Positions 15,903 to 23,312 of a stretch of DNA of 39,800 nt are shown here, piece after piece. How positions within the stretch are numbered: the stretch's first letter is position 1; every line of letters starts with the position of its first letter. A program made the translations under genes and the position numbers. Source of the DNA: Bacteroidota bacterium (GTDB lineage: Bacteria; Bacteroidota; Bacteroidia; 2-12-FULL-35-15). The notes beneath the pieces are model-generated. The model did no database searches and had not been told where the DNA came from. It saw nothing but the letters and a program-made list of their open reading frames with translations. The stretch covers positions 13,797 to 53,596 of the forward strand of contig JAHEYB010000021.1 of assembly GCA_023251805.1 (NCBI GenBank). The letters run 5' to 3'.

Positions 15903-16543
15903 TGGTAGAACTTTTTAAACACATCCTGCATCTCGACTTTGAATGGTTATTCCAAAATTATAAAGATGTAGTTTACATTATTTTGTTCCTCGTTATTTTT
16001 ATTGAAACAGGATTGGTAGTAATGCCTTTCCTTCCCGGAGATTCACTTTTATTTACTGCCGGTCTTTTTGCTCGCTTAGGTTATTTAAATATGGCTTGGC
16101 TTGTTTTATTGCTATTTGCTGCTGCTGTGTTGGGTGATAATGCTAACTATTGGATTGGAAGAAAAATAGGACTTAGAGCATTGCGGATAAAAATTCGTGG
16201 GAAGAAAATTATTAAAGAAGAATACCTAAACAAGACACATTCCTTTTTTGACAAATACGGACCTAAAACTATCATTTTAGCTCGCTTTGTTCCTATCGTT
16301 CGAACCTTTGCTCCTTTTGTTGGCGGGATTGCCGAGATGAATTATAAGAAGTTTCTATCCTTTGATATTCTGGGAGGGGCTATCTGGATTTGCAGTTTAA
16401 CTTTTGCAGGATACTTTTTAGGTGAAATTCCTTGGATAAGAAACAACATTGAAAGGGTGGCTCTCTGTATTATTTTTATCTCAATTCTTCCAGTTGTTAT
16501 AGAAATTATGAAAGCAAAATTTAGCAAAAATTCAGTAAAATAA
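15902..16543 (+). CDS. DedA-family (VTT domain) inner-membrane protein
   Basis: This is a 213-residue polytopic membrane protein with four or five hydrophobic segments and the DedA family signatures ETGLVVMPFLPGDSLLFTAG near 37-56, GDNANYWIGRKIG near 78-90 and FDKYGPKTIILARFVPIVRTFAP near 115-137, including the key Arg residues, then GGAIWICSLTFAGYFLG. DedA proteins move or flip membrane lipids (undecaprenyl phosphate or phosphatidylethanolamine in studied members) and affect envelope integrity and membrane potential. Its ATG shares one base with the rhodanese stop. The next gene has its own promoter directly after this gene's stop. The exact lipid substrate is unknown. Confidence 0.93.
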   Translation: MVELFKHILHLDFEWLFQNYKDVVYIILFLVIFIETGLVVMPFLPGDSLLFTAGLFARLGYLNMAWLVLLLFAAAVLGDNANYWIGRKIGLRALRIKIRGKKIIKEEYLNKTHSFFDKYGPKTIILARFVPIVRTFAPFVGGIAEMNYKKFLSFDILGGAIWICSLTFAGYFLGEIPWIRNNIERVALCIIFISILPVVIEIMKAKFSKNSVK

Positions 16544-16544
16544 T

Positions 16545-16574
16545 TTTGTTGAATCAAAATATTTTATACCTTTG
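16545..16574 (+). promoter_or_regulatory. Promoter of the AAA ATPase gene
   Basis: A -33-like TTTG (16545-16548) is 18 bases before a full -7 box, TACCTTTG (16567-16574). Transcription should begin near 16578, inside the 15-bp tandem repeat, about 39 bases before the ATG. It lies directly after the dedA stop codon. Confidence 0.65.
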
Positions 16575-16610
16575 AGTATAATACCAAATAGTATAATACC
16601 ATTTAGTATA
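16575..16610 (+). repeat. 15-bp tandem repeat in the 5' leader of the ATPase gene
   Basis: AGTATAATACCAAAT (16575-16589) and AGTATAATACCATTT (16590-16604) are followed by a partial AGTATA (16605-16610). The array fills the space between the promoter box and the ATG at 16617. The unit length is a multiple of three and the frame stays open through it. Confidence 0.85.
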
Positions 16611-16616
16611 AAAAAA

Positions 16617-17762
16617 ATGAAAGACTCACCATTCACCTACGGAACCACAGTAAGTGTCACATCCTTCACCAACAGAGAGAAGGAAGCTGAAAAACTTCGC
16701 AGTAATTTAATTTACGGAATCAATACAACTATTATTTCTCCTAGACGTTGGGGAAAATCCTCCTTGGTTGAAAAAGTGATTCACGATATCAAAAAGAAAG
16801 AAAAAAATGTAAAAACAATTGTCATCGACCTATTTTCAGTAAGTACAGAAGAAGAATTTTTGGAGCTTTTTGCAAAAGAAGTTATAAAAGCGTCCTCCAC
16901 CAAATGGCAGGAATGGATAGGAACAGGCAAAGAGTTTTTCAAAAAATTAATTCCAAAATTCAGTATGGGTTTTGATGAAGCTGATTTTAGTCTCAGTTTT
17001 GATGTGAAAGAGCTAAAGAAACACAGTCACGAAGTTTTAGACTTGCCAGAAGTTATCGCTAAAAAGAAAAAAATCAAGTTCATTGTTTGTCTGGATGAAT
17101 TTCAAAATCTTTCCAGCTTCCCCGGCTACATCGAATTAGAAAAAAAAATGCGTGCTTCCTGGCAGCGACAAAGGAATGTGACTTATTGTCTCTACGGAAG
17201 CAAAAGACATATGATGAGTCATATTTTCAATAGCCCTTCAAAACCTTTTTATCGCTTTGGCGATATTATGCTTCTGCCAAAAATTGATGCGGGTAAATGG
17301 ATAAAGTTTATATGCAAAAGTTTTGAAACTTCGGGCAAACAAATTTCTGAAACTGTTGCGTCAAAAATTCCAGAAATGATGAAAAATCATTCTTGGTATG
17401 TGCAGCAATTAGCACATTACGCGTGGAATATGACAGCTAAAAAAGCAACTGAATTAGAAGTGAATGCCGCATTAAAAGAACTGATTCAAGCAAATAGTCC
17501 GCTTTATCAAAAAGAAGTTGAAAGCATTAGTGTCACTCAATTAAATCTATTAAAAGCTGTTGCAAAAGAAGAAACAAAATTTACCAGCACTGCTGTAATG
17601 CAAAACTATAATTTAGGAACGCCACGTAACGTAAGCAAAAATAAAGATATACTTATAAATAACGATTTGATTCACGAACAAAATGGAGTGTATGAATTTT
17701 TAGATCCTGCTTTTGAATTGTGGTTCAAAAAACAATTTTTCAATCAACCTTACATTAAATAA
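16617..17762 (+). CDS. AAA-family ATPase (archaeal-type ATP-binding protein)
   Basis: This is a 381-residue P-loop ATPase. It has SPRRWGKSSLVEKV (41-54) as a Walker A variant with GKSS in place, Walker B hydrophobic strand plus D160-E161 in IVCLDEFQNL, and a sensor-like YCLYGSKRHMMSHIF. After the ATPase core comes a C-terminal winged-helix-like region (SVTQLNLLKAVAKEETKFTSTAVMQ, then NDLIHEQNGVYEFLDPAFELWF). This is the ATPase_2/DUF234 type of architecture, whose cellular role is unknown; DNA binding through the winged helix is plausible. I start at the ATG at 16617. A TTG 45 bases earlier is in frame but overlaps the -7 box, so the mRNA would not contain it. The aroE ATG begins one base after the stop. 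Confidence 0.82.
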   Translation: MKDSPFTYGTTVSVTSFTNREKEAEKLRSNLIYGINTTIISPRRWGKSSLVEKVIHDIKKKEKNVKTIVIDLFSVSTEEEFLELFAKEVIKASSTKWQEWIGTGKEFFKKLIPKFSMGFDEADFSLSFDVKELKKHSHEVLDLPEVIAKKKKIKFIVCLDEFQNLSSFPGYIELEKKMRASWQRQRNVTYCLYGSKRHMMSHIFNSPSKPFYRFGDIMLLPKIDAGKWIKFICKSFETSGKQISETVASKIPEMMKNHSWYVQQLAHYAWNMTAKKATELEVNAALKELIQANSPLYQKEVESISVTQLNLLKAVAKEETKFTSTAVMQNYNLGTPRNVSKNKDILINNDLIHEQNGVYEFLDPAFELWFKKQFFNQPYIK

Positions 17763-17763
17763 T

Positions 17764-18501
17764 ATGCTCAAATTATACGGATTGATTGGTTATCCCCTCT
17801 CCCACTCTTTTTCTAAAAAATATTTTACTGGAAAATTTGAGAAAGAAAAAATTACAGATTCTGAATTCAATGCTTTTTCAATTGAAAACATTGATTTGTT
17901 GCCACAATTAATAAAAGATAATCCTGCTTTAAAAGGACTAAGTGTTACCATCCCCTACAAAGAAAGTGTGATGCCGTTTTTAGATGATTTAGATGTTACT
18001 GCAAAAAAAATTGGAGCAGTCAATTGCATCAAAATAGCAAATGGAAAACTAATTGGATATAATACTGATGCTTTTGGTTTTCGTCAATCCATCAAACCTT
18101 TTTTAGAATCACACCACGAAAGAGCCTTAATCCTTGGAACTGGCGGGGCTTCAAAAGCTGTTTATTCTGTTTTAATGGAAATTGGAATTGATTGTCGCTT
18201 TGTTACAAGGAATAAAAAAGCTGAAAACCAATTCAGCTATTCTGAATTAAATGAAAATATGGTGAATGCATTTAAACTCATTGTAAATGCCAGCCCTGTT
18301 GGAATGTTCCCAAATGTTGACAACGCTCCGCAAATACCATACGAATTCATTTCCTCTTCGCATTTACTGTATGACTTAGTATATAATCCCGCTCAAACGG
18401 AATTTCTAAAACGAGGAAAAGCGAATGGCGCTGCTATCGTAAACGGCTTATCAATGCTACAGCAACAAGCCGAAGAAGCTTGGAGAATTTGGAATGAATA
18501 A
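17764..18501 (+). CDS. aroE: Shikimate dehydrogenase
   Basis: The enzyme reduces 3-dehydroshikimate to shikimate with NADPH, the fourth step of chorismate synthesis. From the ATG at 17764 the protein is 245 residues, normal for the family. It shows GLIGYPLSHSFS (6-17), the substrate loop SVTIPYKES with catalytic K66, GAVNC (84-88), NTDAFGF with catalytic D102, the NADP-binding LGTGGASKA (124-132), NASPVGM and the C-terminal NGLSMLQQQAEEAW. An in-frame ATG 51 bases upstream lies inside the ATPase gene and would add residues unrelated to AroE, so I reject it. The one-base gap to the ATPase gene indicates co-transcription. The 56-base spacer to uvrB carries a new promoter box. Confidence 0.95.
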   Translation: MLKLYGLIGYPLSHSFSKKYFTGKFEKEKITDSEFNAFSIENIDLLPQLIKDNPALKGLSVTIPYKESVMPFLDDLDVTAKKIGAVNCIKIANGKLIGYNTDAFGFRQSIKPFLESHHERALILGTGGASKAVYSVLMEIGIDCRFVTRNKKAENQFSYSELNENMVNAFKLIVNASPVGMFPNVDNAPQIPYEFISSSHLLYDLVYNPAQTEFLKRGKANGAAIVNGLSMLQQQAEEAWRIWNE

Positions 18502-18543
18502 AATTCCCCTCTACAAAGAAGTATCTAACCACAGATTATTCCG

Positions 18544-18551
18544 TATTTTTG
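18544..18551 (+). promoter_or_regulatory. -7 promoter box almost adjoining the uvrB start
   Basis: TATTTTTG matches TAnnTTTG and ends six bases before the ATG at 18558, so the mRNA would have a leader of only a few bases. No clear -33 TTTG is present. Confidence 0.4.
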
Positions 18552-18557
18552 CCTTCT

Positions 18558-20582
18558 ATGGAATTCAAAATTATTTCCGATTTTCAGCCCACAGGTGACC
18601 AGCCTTCTGCCATTAAACAATTGGTAGATGGAATAAACGAAAAATTGCCAGCACAAACTTTATTGGGCGTTACTGGCTCCGGAAAAACATTTACCATTGC
18701 AAATGTCATCCAACAGACCGGAAAACCAACACTCATCTTAAGTCATAACAAAACCCTTGCCGCTCAGTTGTATGGAGAATTCAAACAATTTTTTCCAAAC
18801 AATGCTGTCGAATATTTTGTCAGCTATTACGATTACTACCAGCCCGAAGCTTTTATTCCAAGCACCAACACCTATATCGAAAAAGATTTGGCAATCAATG
18901 ATGAAATAGAAAAACTGAGACTAAGCACAACCTCTTCTCTTCTTTCCGGAAGGCGTGATGTTATTGTTGTTTCTTCTGTTTCATGTATTTATGGTATAGG
19001 AAATCCAATTGAATTTAAAAGCAACGTCATCAATATAAAAAAAGGAGAAATTATTTCTCGAAATAAATTTTTACACCGATTGGTAGAAAGTCTGTATTCA
19101 CGAACAACTGAAGATTTTCTTCGTGGAAATTTCAGAGTGAAAGGTGATACGGTAGATATTAATTTAGCTTACGCTGATGTTTCATTGCGTGTTTCCTTTT
19201 GGGACGATGAAATTGAAGAAATTGAATATTTTGAAACGAGCTCAGGAAAAAGCATTGAGAAATTAGATAGTGTGACCATTTATCCCGCAAACATTTTTGT
19301 TACAAGTCCGGAAACAATGAAAAGCGCCATTCATCAAATACAAGATGATATGGTGAAACAAGTGGATTATTTTAAAGAAATAGGAAAACATTTAGAAGCA
19401 AAAAGATTAGAAGACAGAGTTACGTATGACCTTGAAATGATGCGTGAGTTGGGCTACTGCTCTGGAATAGAAAATTATTCCCGCTATTTTGATAGTCGCT
19501 CTCCAGGATCAAGACCTTTTTGTTTATTAGATTATTTTCCCGATGATTTTTTGATGGTGATAGATGAAAGTCACGTTACTCTTCCGCAAATTCGTGCAAT
19601 GTATGGAGGTGATCGTTCTCGTAAAGTTAATCTGGTTGATTTTGGATTTCGTTTGCCTGCAGCAATGGACAATCGTCCTTTAAAATTTGAGGAATTCGAA
19701 TCGATGATTAACCAGTTGATTTATGTTAGTGCAACTCCTGCAGAATATGAATTGCAACGTTCAGAAGGAATTGTTGCTGAACAAGTGATTCGTCCCACAG
19801 GTTTGCTTGACCCGATTATAGAAATTCGTCCAAGTGTCAATCAAATTGATGACCTGCTAGAAGAAATTGATAAGGTAGCAAAAAGAGATGAGCGTGTTTT
19901 AGTGACAACATTAACCAAACGAATGTCGGAAGAACTTCAAAAGTATATGCTTAACCTAGGAATTCGCTGTAGATATATTCATTCGGAAGTTGACACACTT
20001 GAAAGAGTGGAAATTTTACGCGATTTGCGTTTGGGTAAATTTGATGTGTTGATTGGAATAAATTTATTGCGTGAAGGATTAGATTTACCTGAAGTTTCAT
20101 TAGTAGCTATTTTAGATGCTGATAAAGAAGGATTTTTGCGTTCTGACAGAGCATTGACGCAGACTGCGGGGCGAGCTGCCAGAAACATCAACGGAAAAGT
20201 AATTATGTATGCCGATAAAATTACCGGCTCAATGCAACGAACCATTGATGAAACTGAAAGAAGAAGGCAAAAACAAATAGCTTACAACCTCAAAAATGAT
20301 TTAACGCCAACAGCTTTAAATAAATCGCGAGAATCAATCATGGGACAGACTTCTGTGATTGTGGATTCAAAAGGAAACTTGACGAGACCATACATTGAGA
20401 CCGAAGAAATCAATTATGCTGCTGACCCCGTTGTTCAGTATATGAGCAAAGAAGAATTACAAAAAGCCATCAATCGCACTCGTAAAGCAATGGACAGTGC
20501 AGCAAAAGAGTTTGATTTTGCTGAAGCCGCTCGCTTAAGAGATGAAATGTTTGCCCTGGAAAAATTATTTTCTAACAAATGA
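18558..20582 (+). CDS. uvrB: Excinuclease ABC subunit B
   Basis: UvrB is the damage-verifying helicase-like subunit of nucleotide excision repair; UvrA loads it and it recruits UvrC. From the ATG at 18558 the protein has 674 residues, the usual length. Visible are QPTGDQPSAI (10-19), Walker A GVTGSGKT (37-44), the beta-hairpin SYYDYYQPEAFIPSTNTYIE (89-108), the DESH box (336-339), helicase motif VSATPAEYE, motif VI ALTQTAGRAARN and a C-terminal UVR motif (about 629-670) for UvrC/UvrA contact. I prefer the ATG over a TTG three codons earlier because family members begin MxFKxxSxxQPTGDQP and the TTG lies within the -7 box. uvrA and uvrC are not in the window. Confidence 0.97.
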   Translation: MEFKIISDFQPTGDQPSAIKQLVDGINEKLPAQTLLGVTGSGKTFTIANVIQQTGKPTLILSHNKTLAAQLYGEFKQFFPNNAVEYFVSYYDYYQPEAFIPSTNTYIEKDLAINDEIEKLRLSTTSSLLSGRRDVIVVSSVSCIYGIGNPIEFKSNVINIKKGEIISRNKFLHRLVESLYSRTTEDFLRGNFRVKGDTVDINLAYADVSLRVSFWDDEIEEIEYFETSSGKSIEKLDSVTIYPANIFVTSPETMKSAIHQIQDDMVKQVDYFKEIGKHLEAKRLEDRVTYDLEMMRELGYCSGIENYSRYFDSRSPGSRPFCLLDYFPDDFLMVIDESHVTLPQIRAMYGGDRSRKVNLVDFGFRLPAAMDNRPLKFEEFESMINQLIYVSATPAEYELQRSEGIVAEQVIRPTGLLDPIIEIRPSVNQIDDLLEEIDKVAKRDERVLVTTLTKRMSEELQKYMLNLGIRCRYIHSEVDTLERVEILRDLRLGKFDVLIGINLLREGLDLPEVSLVAILDADKEGFLRSDRALTQTAGRAARNINGKVIMYADKITGSMQRTIDETERRRQKQIAYNLKNDLTPTALNKSRESIMGQTSVIVDSKGNLTRPYIETEEINYAADPVVQYMSKEELQKAINRTRKAMDSAAKEFDFAEAARLRDEMFALEKLFSNK

Positions 20583-20677
20583 TTGTCATTAAGTTTTCCG
20601 TTTTTTCTTGATATCTTCTCAAATTACCCCTAAGTTCGTCCCGATTTATTTAAAGATTAACGCCTACTCTCTCTAGA

Positions 20678-21136
20678 ATGACATTAAAGAATGACGATAT
20701 TGTGCAAACAATATCATTGCACAGCATGCTTATCTGCCTTGATAATAGAGGAATTATCCACATTCGGTATCTTCATGGACAAATTATTGATGTGAAAGAA
20801 AAAATCGAAGAAAAAAGAGCATTGCATGAGCTTACAAAAGGAGAAAAACACCCTATTTTAATTTCTTTTGAACCCTTTGTCACTATTACCAAAGAAGCAA
20901 AAGAATATAGTATTCTTGTTGAGCCTGAACAACCTTTTTTAGCAGTGGCCATTGTTGTTCAAAATTTAGCGTATCAATTAATGGCCGATTTTTATTTCAA
21001 ATTTTATAAACCTAAAGTCGATTATAAAGTCTTTAAATCAGAAACTAAGGCTGTCGACTGGCTTATTGAAATTCGCAAAAATCCTCCTCCTCCCAAACCA
21101 AAATACAAAGGAAAAATTACCATTTGGAATTTATAA
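20678..21136 (+). CDS. Hypothetical small protein, possibly STAS/SpoIIAA-like fold
   Basis: This is a 152-residue soluble protein of no certain family. The N-terminal half has short strands (LHSMLICLDNRGIIHIRYL, about 14-32). The middle, HPILISFEPFVTITKEAKEY (about 58-77), is followed by an amphipathic helix in AIVVQNLAYQLMADFYFKFY and then YKVFKSETKAVDWLIEIR. That order, a strand followed by AIVVxNLAYxLMADFY and a final helix with AVxWL, resembles the STAS-like small Bacteroidota proteins (DUF7793-type, from memory). The C-terminal tail is Pro/Lys-rich (KNPPPPKPKYKGK). No signal peptide or membrane segment is present. It stands between uvrB and recQ with its own weak box TAAGTTCG (20631-20638) and is followed by a repeat and a double hairpin. 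The function is unknown. Confidence 0.7.
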   Translation: MTLKNDDIVQTISLHSMLICLDNRGIIHIRYLHGQIIDVKEKIEEKRALHELTKGEKHPILISFEPFVTITKEAKEYSILVEPEQPFLAVAIVVQNLAYQLMADFYFKFYKPKVDYKVFKSETKAVDWLIEIRKNPPPPKPKYKGKITIWNL

Positions 21137-21160
21137 TGAATTAAGATTCCTAATTATATA

Positions 21161-21185
21161 CACTTCGACTACGCTCAGTGTGACG
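21161..21185 (-). repeat. Dispersed imperfect palindrome, copy 2 (inverted)
   Basis: CACTTCGACTACGCTCAGTG followed by TGACG is the reverse complement of the GTCACACTGAGCGTAGTCGA form seen at 32519-32538. It lies 24 bases after the stop of the 152-residue protein gene. Confidence 0.8.
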
Positions 21186-21236
21186 TCTATTTAAACTATT
21201 TGCAACAAGATTTAAGAACAAAATATTATTAGGACA

Positions 21237-21295
21237 ATTCCCCCTTTATTAAAGGGGGCTATGGTCCGAAGGACTCCTTCGGAGGGGATTTTTTT
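21237..21295 (+). terminator. Double hairpin followed by T run upstream of recQ
   Basis: The first stem, CCCCCTTT/AAAGGGGG (21240-21258), has loop ATT. The second, TCCGAAGG/CCTTCGGA (21265-21283), has loop ACT. GGGGATTTTTTT follows, ending at 21295. AATTCCCC (21237-21244) could instead pair with GGGGATT (21284-21290), enclosing the second hairpin and excluding the first. It would terminate transcription from the 152-residue protein gene. The sequence also looks like an intergenic repeat unit. Confidence 0.7.
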
Positions 21296-21297
21296 CG

Positions 21298-21305
21298 TAA
21301 ATTCG
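21298..21305 (+). promoter_or_regulatory. -7-like box close to the recQ start
   Basis: TAAATTCG differs from TAnnTTTG at one position and ends nine bases before the recQ ATG. It directly follows the terminator T run, so it is the only room left for a recQ promoter. Confidence 0.35.
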
Positions 21306-21314
21306 TGAGCTAAA

Positions 21315-23231
21315 ATGCCAAGCACACACGAAATATTAGAAAAATACTGGGGCTATCGCTCTTTTCGTCCTTCACAGGAAGAAATTATCAATTCCGTATT
21401 AGCAGGAAACGATACCTTGGCTTTGCTTCCCACAGGTGGTGGAAAATCCATTTGCTTTCAGGTTCCTGCTTTGTCCAAAGAGGGAATTTGCATTGTTGTT
21501 TCTCCCTTAATTGCTTTGATGAAGGACCAAGTAGAAAATTTGATTAAAAAAGGCATAAAAGCAATTGCTATAACTTCATCAATGCACAAGCGCGAAATTG
21601 ACATTGCTTTGGATAATTGTGTTCATGGAAAAATAAAATTTCTTTACCTCTCTCCTGAACGGCTCGAAACTGAAATTGTAAAAGTTCGTTTACAAAAAAT
21701 GAATGTGAATTTAATTGCCATAGATGAGTCACATTGTATCTCTCAGTGGGGATACGACTTTCGCCCCAGTTATTTAAAAATAGCATTACTCAGAGAAATT
21801 TTGCCAACCGTTCCTGTCTTAGCACTAACAGCAACCGCTACAAAAGAAGTAGTAAAAGATATCCAAGAAAAATTACACTTCAAAAAAAACAATGTTGTCC
21901 AAATAAGTTTTGAACGTAAAAATGTTGCTTACATTCTTTTGAACGAAGAAGATAAATTAGCTCGTTTAGTTAAAATTGCGAATAATGTAAAAGGAACAGG
22001 AATTGTTTATGTGAGAAATCGAAAGAAAACTCAAGAAATCGCAAGTTATCTAAAAAGCCATAAGATAGATGCAGATTTCTACCATGCCGGCTTAGATGCA
22101 AAAACTCGTGATATTAAACAAAGCAATTGGATTAATAATGAATCTCGTGTTATTGTTTGTACCAACGCATTCGGAATGGGAATTGATAAACCCGATGTAC
22201 GTTTTGTTGTTCATATGGATTTGCCTGACTCCCTAGAAGCTTACTTTCAAGAAGCAGGTCGTGCCGGAAGAGATGAAAGAAAAGCTTTTGCCATTTTACT
22301 TTATAACAATGGCGATAAAATTGAATTACAAAGAAATATAGAATTGAGTTTCCCCAGTATGGATGACATGCGTCAAACCTATCAAGCCTTGGCTAATTTC
22401 TATCAAATACCAACTGGCTCGGGATTAGGAAATACTTTTAGCTTCGACATTTCCTCTTTTTGCGATAATTACAAACTTCAACCCATTACCGTTTTTAATT
22501 GTCTAAAATTTATTGAACGTGAAGGATATATTATTTTATCAGAGGCTTTTTATCAGCCTTCACGAATAAAATTAGAGTTGAATAGGGAAGATTTATATAA
22601 ATTCCAACTTTCAAATGCCCCTTTGGACACATTTATTAAAATGTTGCTTCGCAGTTATGCTGGCTTGTTCGATAACTTCGAGAAAATTAATGAATTTGAT
22701 TTAGCAAAAAAATTATCTATCAAACAAGAAGAAGTTGTAAAGCGATTGAATTATCTTCATCAAAACAAAATTATTACGTACGCTCCTCAAACCGAATTGC
22801 CCCAACTTACTTTTACAATGCCTAGAGTGGATACAAAGGATTTATTCCTTTCGAAAGAAAATTTTTCTTCATTAAAAAAACGTGCCATTGAAAGAATGGA
22901 ATCCGTTCTGAATTATTCTGAAAGTACTCATAAATGTAGAAGTCAGCTACTCCTAGCTTATTTTGGGGAAATTGAAACAAGTGTATGTGGACAATGTGAT
23001 GTATGTTTAGAAGAAAAAAGAAAAGTATTGCATACAGATGAATACGAAAACATTAGTAATCAAATAAATCAATTACTCGCTTTACATCCAATGGAGCTGA
23101 AAATGCTTATTAATTCAATTACTGATGTGCATGAAGATAAAATCATCCATACCATTCAATTGATGGTTGACAATGAGCAACTCAAGTACAATCAAGAGAA
23201 CATGCTGTGTTTAAGTAAAATCTCGTCTTAA
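21315..23231 (+). CDS. recQ: ATP-dependent DNA helicase RecQ
   Basis: RecQ unwinds DNA 3' to 5' in recombinational repair. The 638-residue protein has YWGYRSFRPSQEEII (11-25, motif 0), Walker A PTGGGKS (39-45), the DESH box with ISQWGYDFRPSY (137-151), LALTATAT, the second RecA domain with NAFGMGIDKPDVRFVVHMDL and QEAGRAGRD, and the RQC zinc site C541, C558, C561, C564. The last 75 residues do not look like an HRDC domain, so this is the shorter form. Bacteroidota often carry a second, longer RecQ elsewhere. The gene is preceded by a terminator-like hairpin pair and followed by a dispersed palindrome, so it is probably transcribed alone. Confidence 0.95.
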   Translation: MPSTHEILEKYWGYRSFRPSQEEIINSVLAGNDTLALLPTGGGKSICFQVPALSKEGICIVVSPLIALMKDQVENLIKKGIKAIAITSSMHKREIDIALDNCVHGKIKFLYLSPERLETEIVKVRLQKMNVNLIAIDESHCISQWGYDFRPSYLKIALLREILPTVPVLALTATATKEVVKDIQEKLHFKKNNVVQISFERKNVAYILLNEEDKLARLVKIANNVKGTGIVYVRNRKKTQEIASYLKSHKIDADFYHAGLDAKTRDIKQSNWINNESRVIVCTNAFGMGIDKPDVRFVVHMDLPDSLEAYFQEAGRAGRDERKAFAILLYNNGDKIELQRNIELSFPSMDDMRQTYQALANFYQIPTGSGLGNTFSFDISSFCDNYKLQPITVFNCLKFIEREGYIILSEAFYQPSRIKLELNREDLYKFQLSNAPLDTFIKMLLRSYAGLFDNFEKINEFDLAKKLSIKQEEVVKRLNYLHQNKIITYAPQTELPQLTFTMPRVDTKDLFLSKENFSSLKKRAIERMESVLNYSESTHKCRSQLLLAYFGEIETSVCGQCDVCLEEKRKVLHTDEYENISNQINQLLALHPMELKMLINSITDVHEDKIIHTIQLMVDNEQLKYNQENMLCLSKISS

Positions 23232-23251
23232 AATTATTAGTAATTTAGCCC

Positions 23252-23294
23252 GTCACCCTGAGCATTTTGCGTTGAAGCAAACACATCGAAGGGC
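23252..23294 (+). repeat. Dispersed imperfect palindrome, copy 3, with nested hairpin
   Basis: GTCACCCTGAGC at 23252-23263 and TCGAAGGG at 23287-23294 are the two halves of the repeat. They are separated by an insert carrying its own stem TTTGC/GCAAA around GTTGAA (23266-23281). It lies between recQ and the methyltransferase gene. Confidence 0.75.
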
Positions 23295-23312
23295 GCATCA
23301 TATTCAAAAATT

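Noticed and set aside
16575..16610. Short CRISPR-like array
   Set aside because: The repeats are directly adjacent with no spacers, and no cas genes are present anywhere in the window.
16572..16616. Longer ATPase start at a TTG, adding 15 residues
   Set aside because: The TTG lies within the TACCTTTG promoter box, and the added residues are just the translated 15-bp repeat.
17713..17763. Earlier in-frame ATG for aroE
   Set aside because: It lies inside the ATPase gene and adds residues that do not match AroE, whose family begins near MLKLYGLIGYPLSHS.
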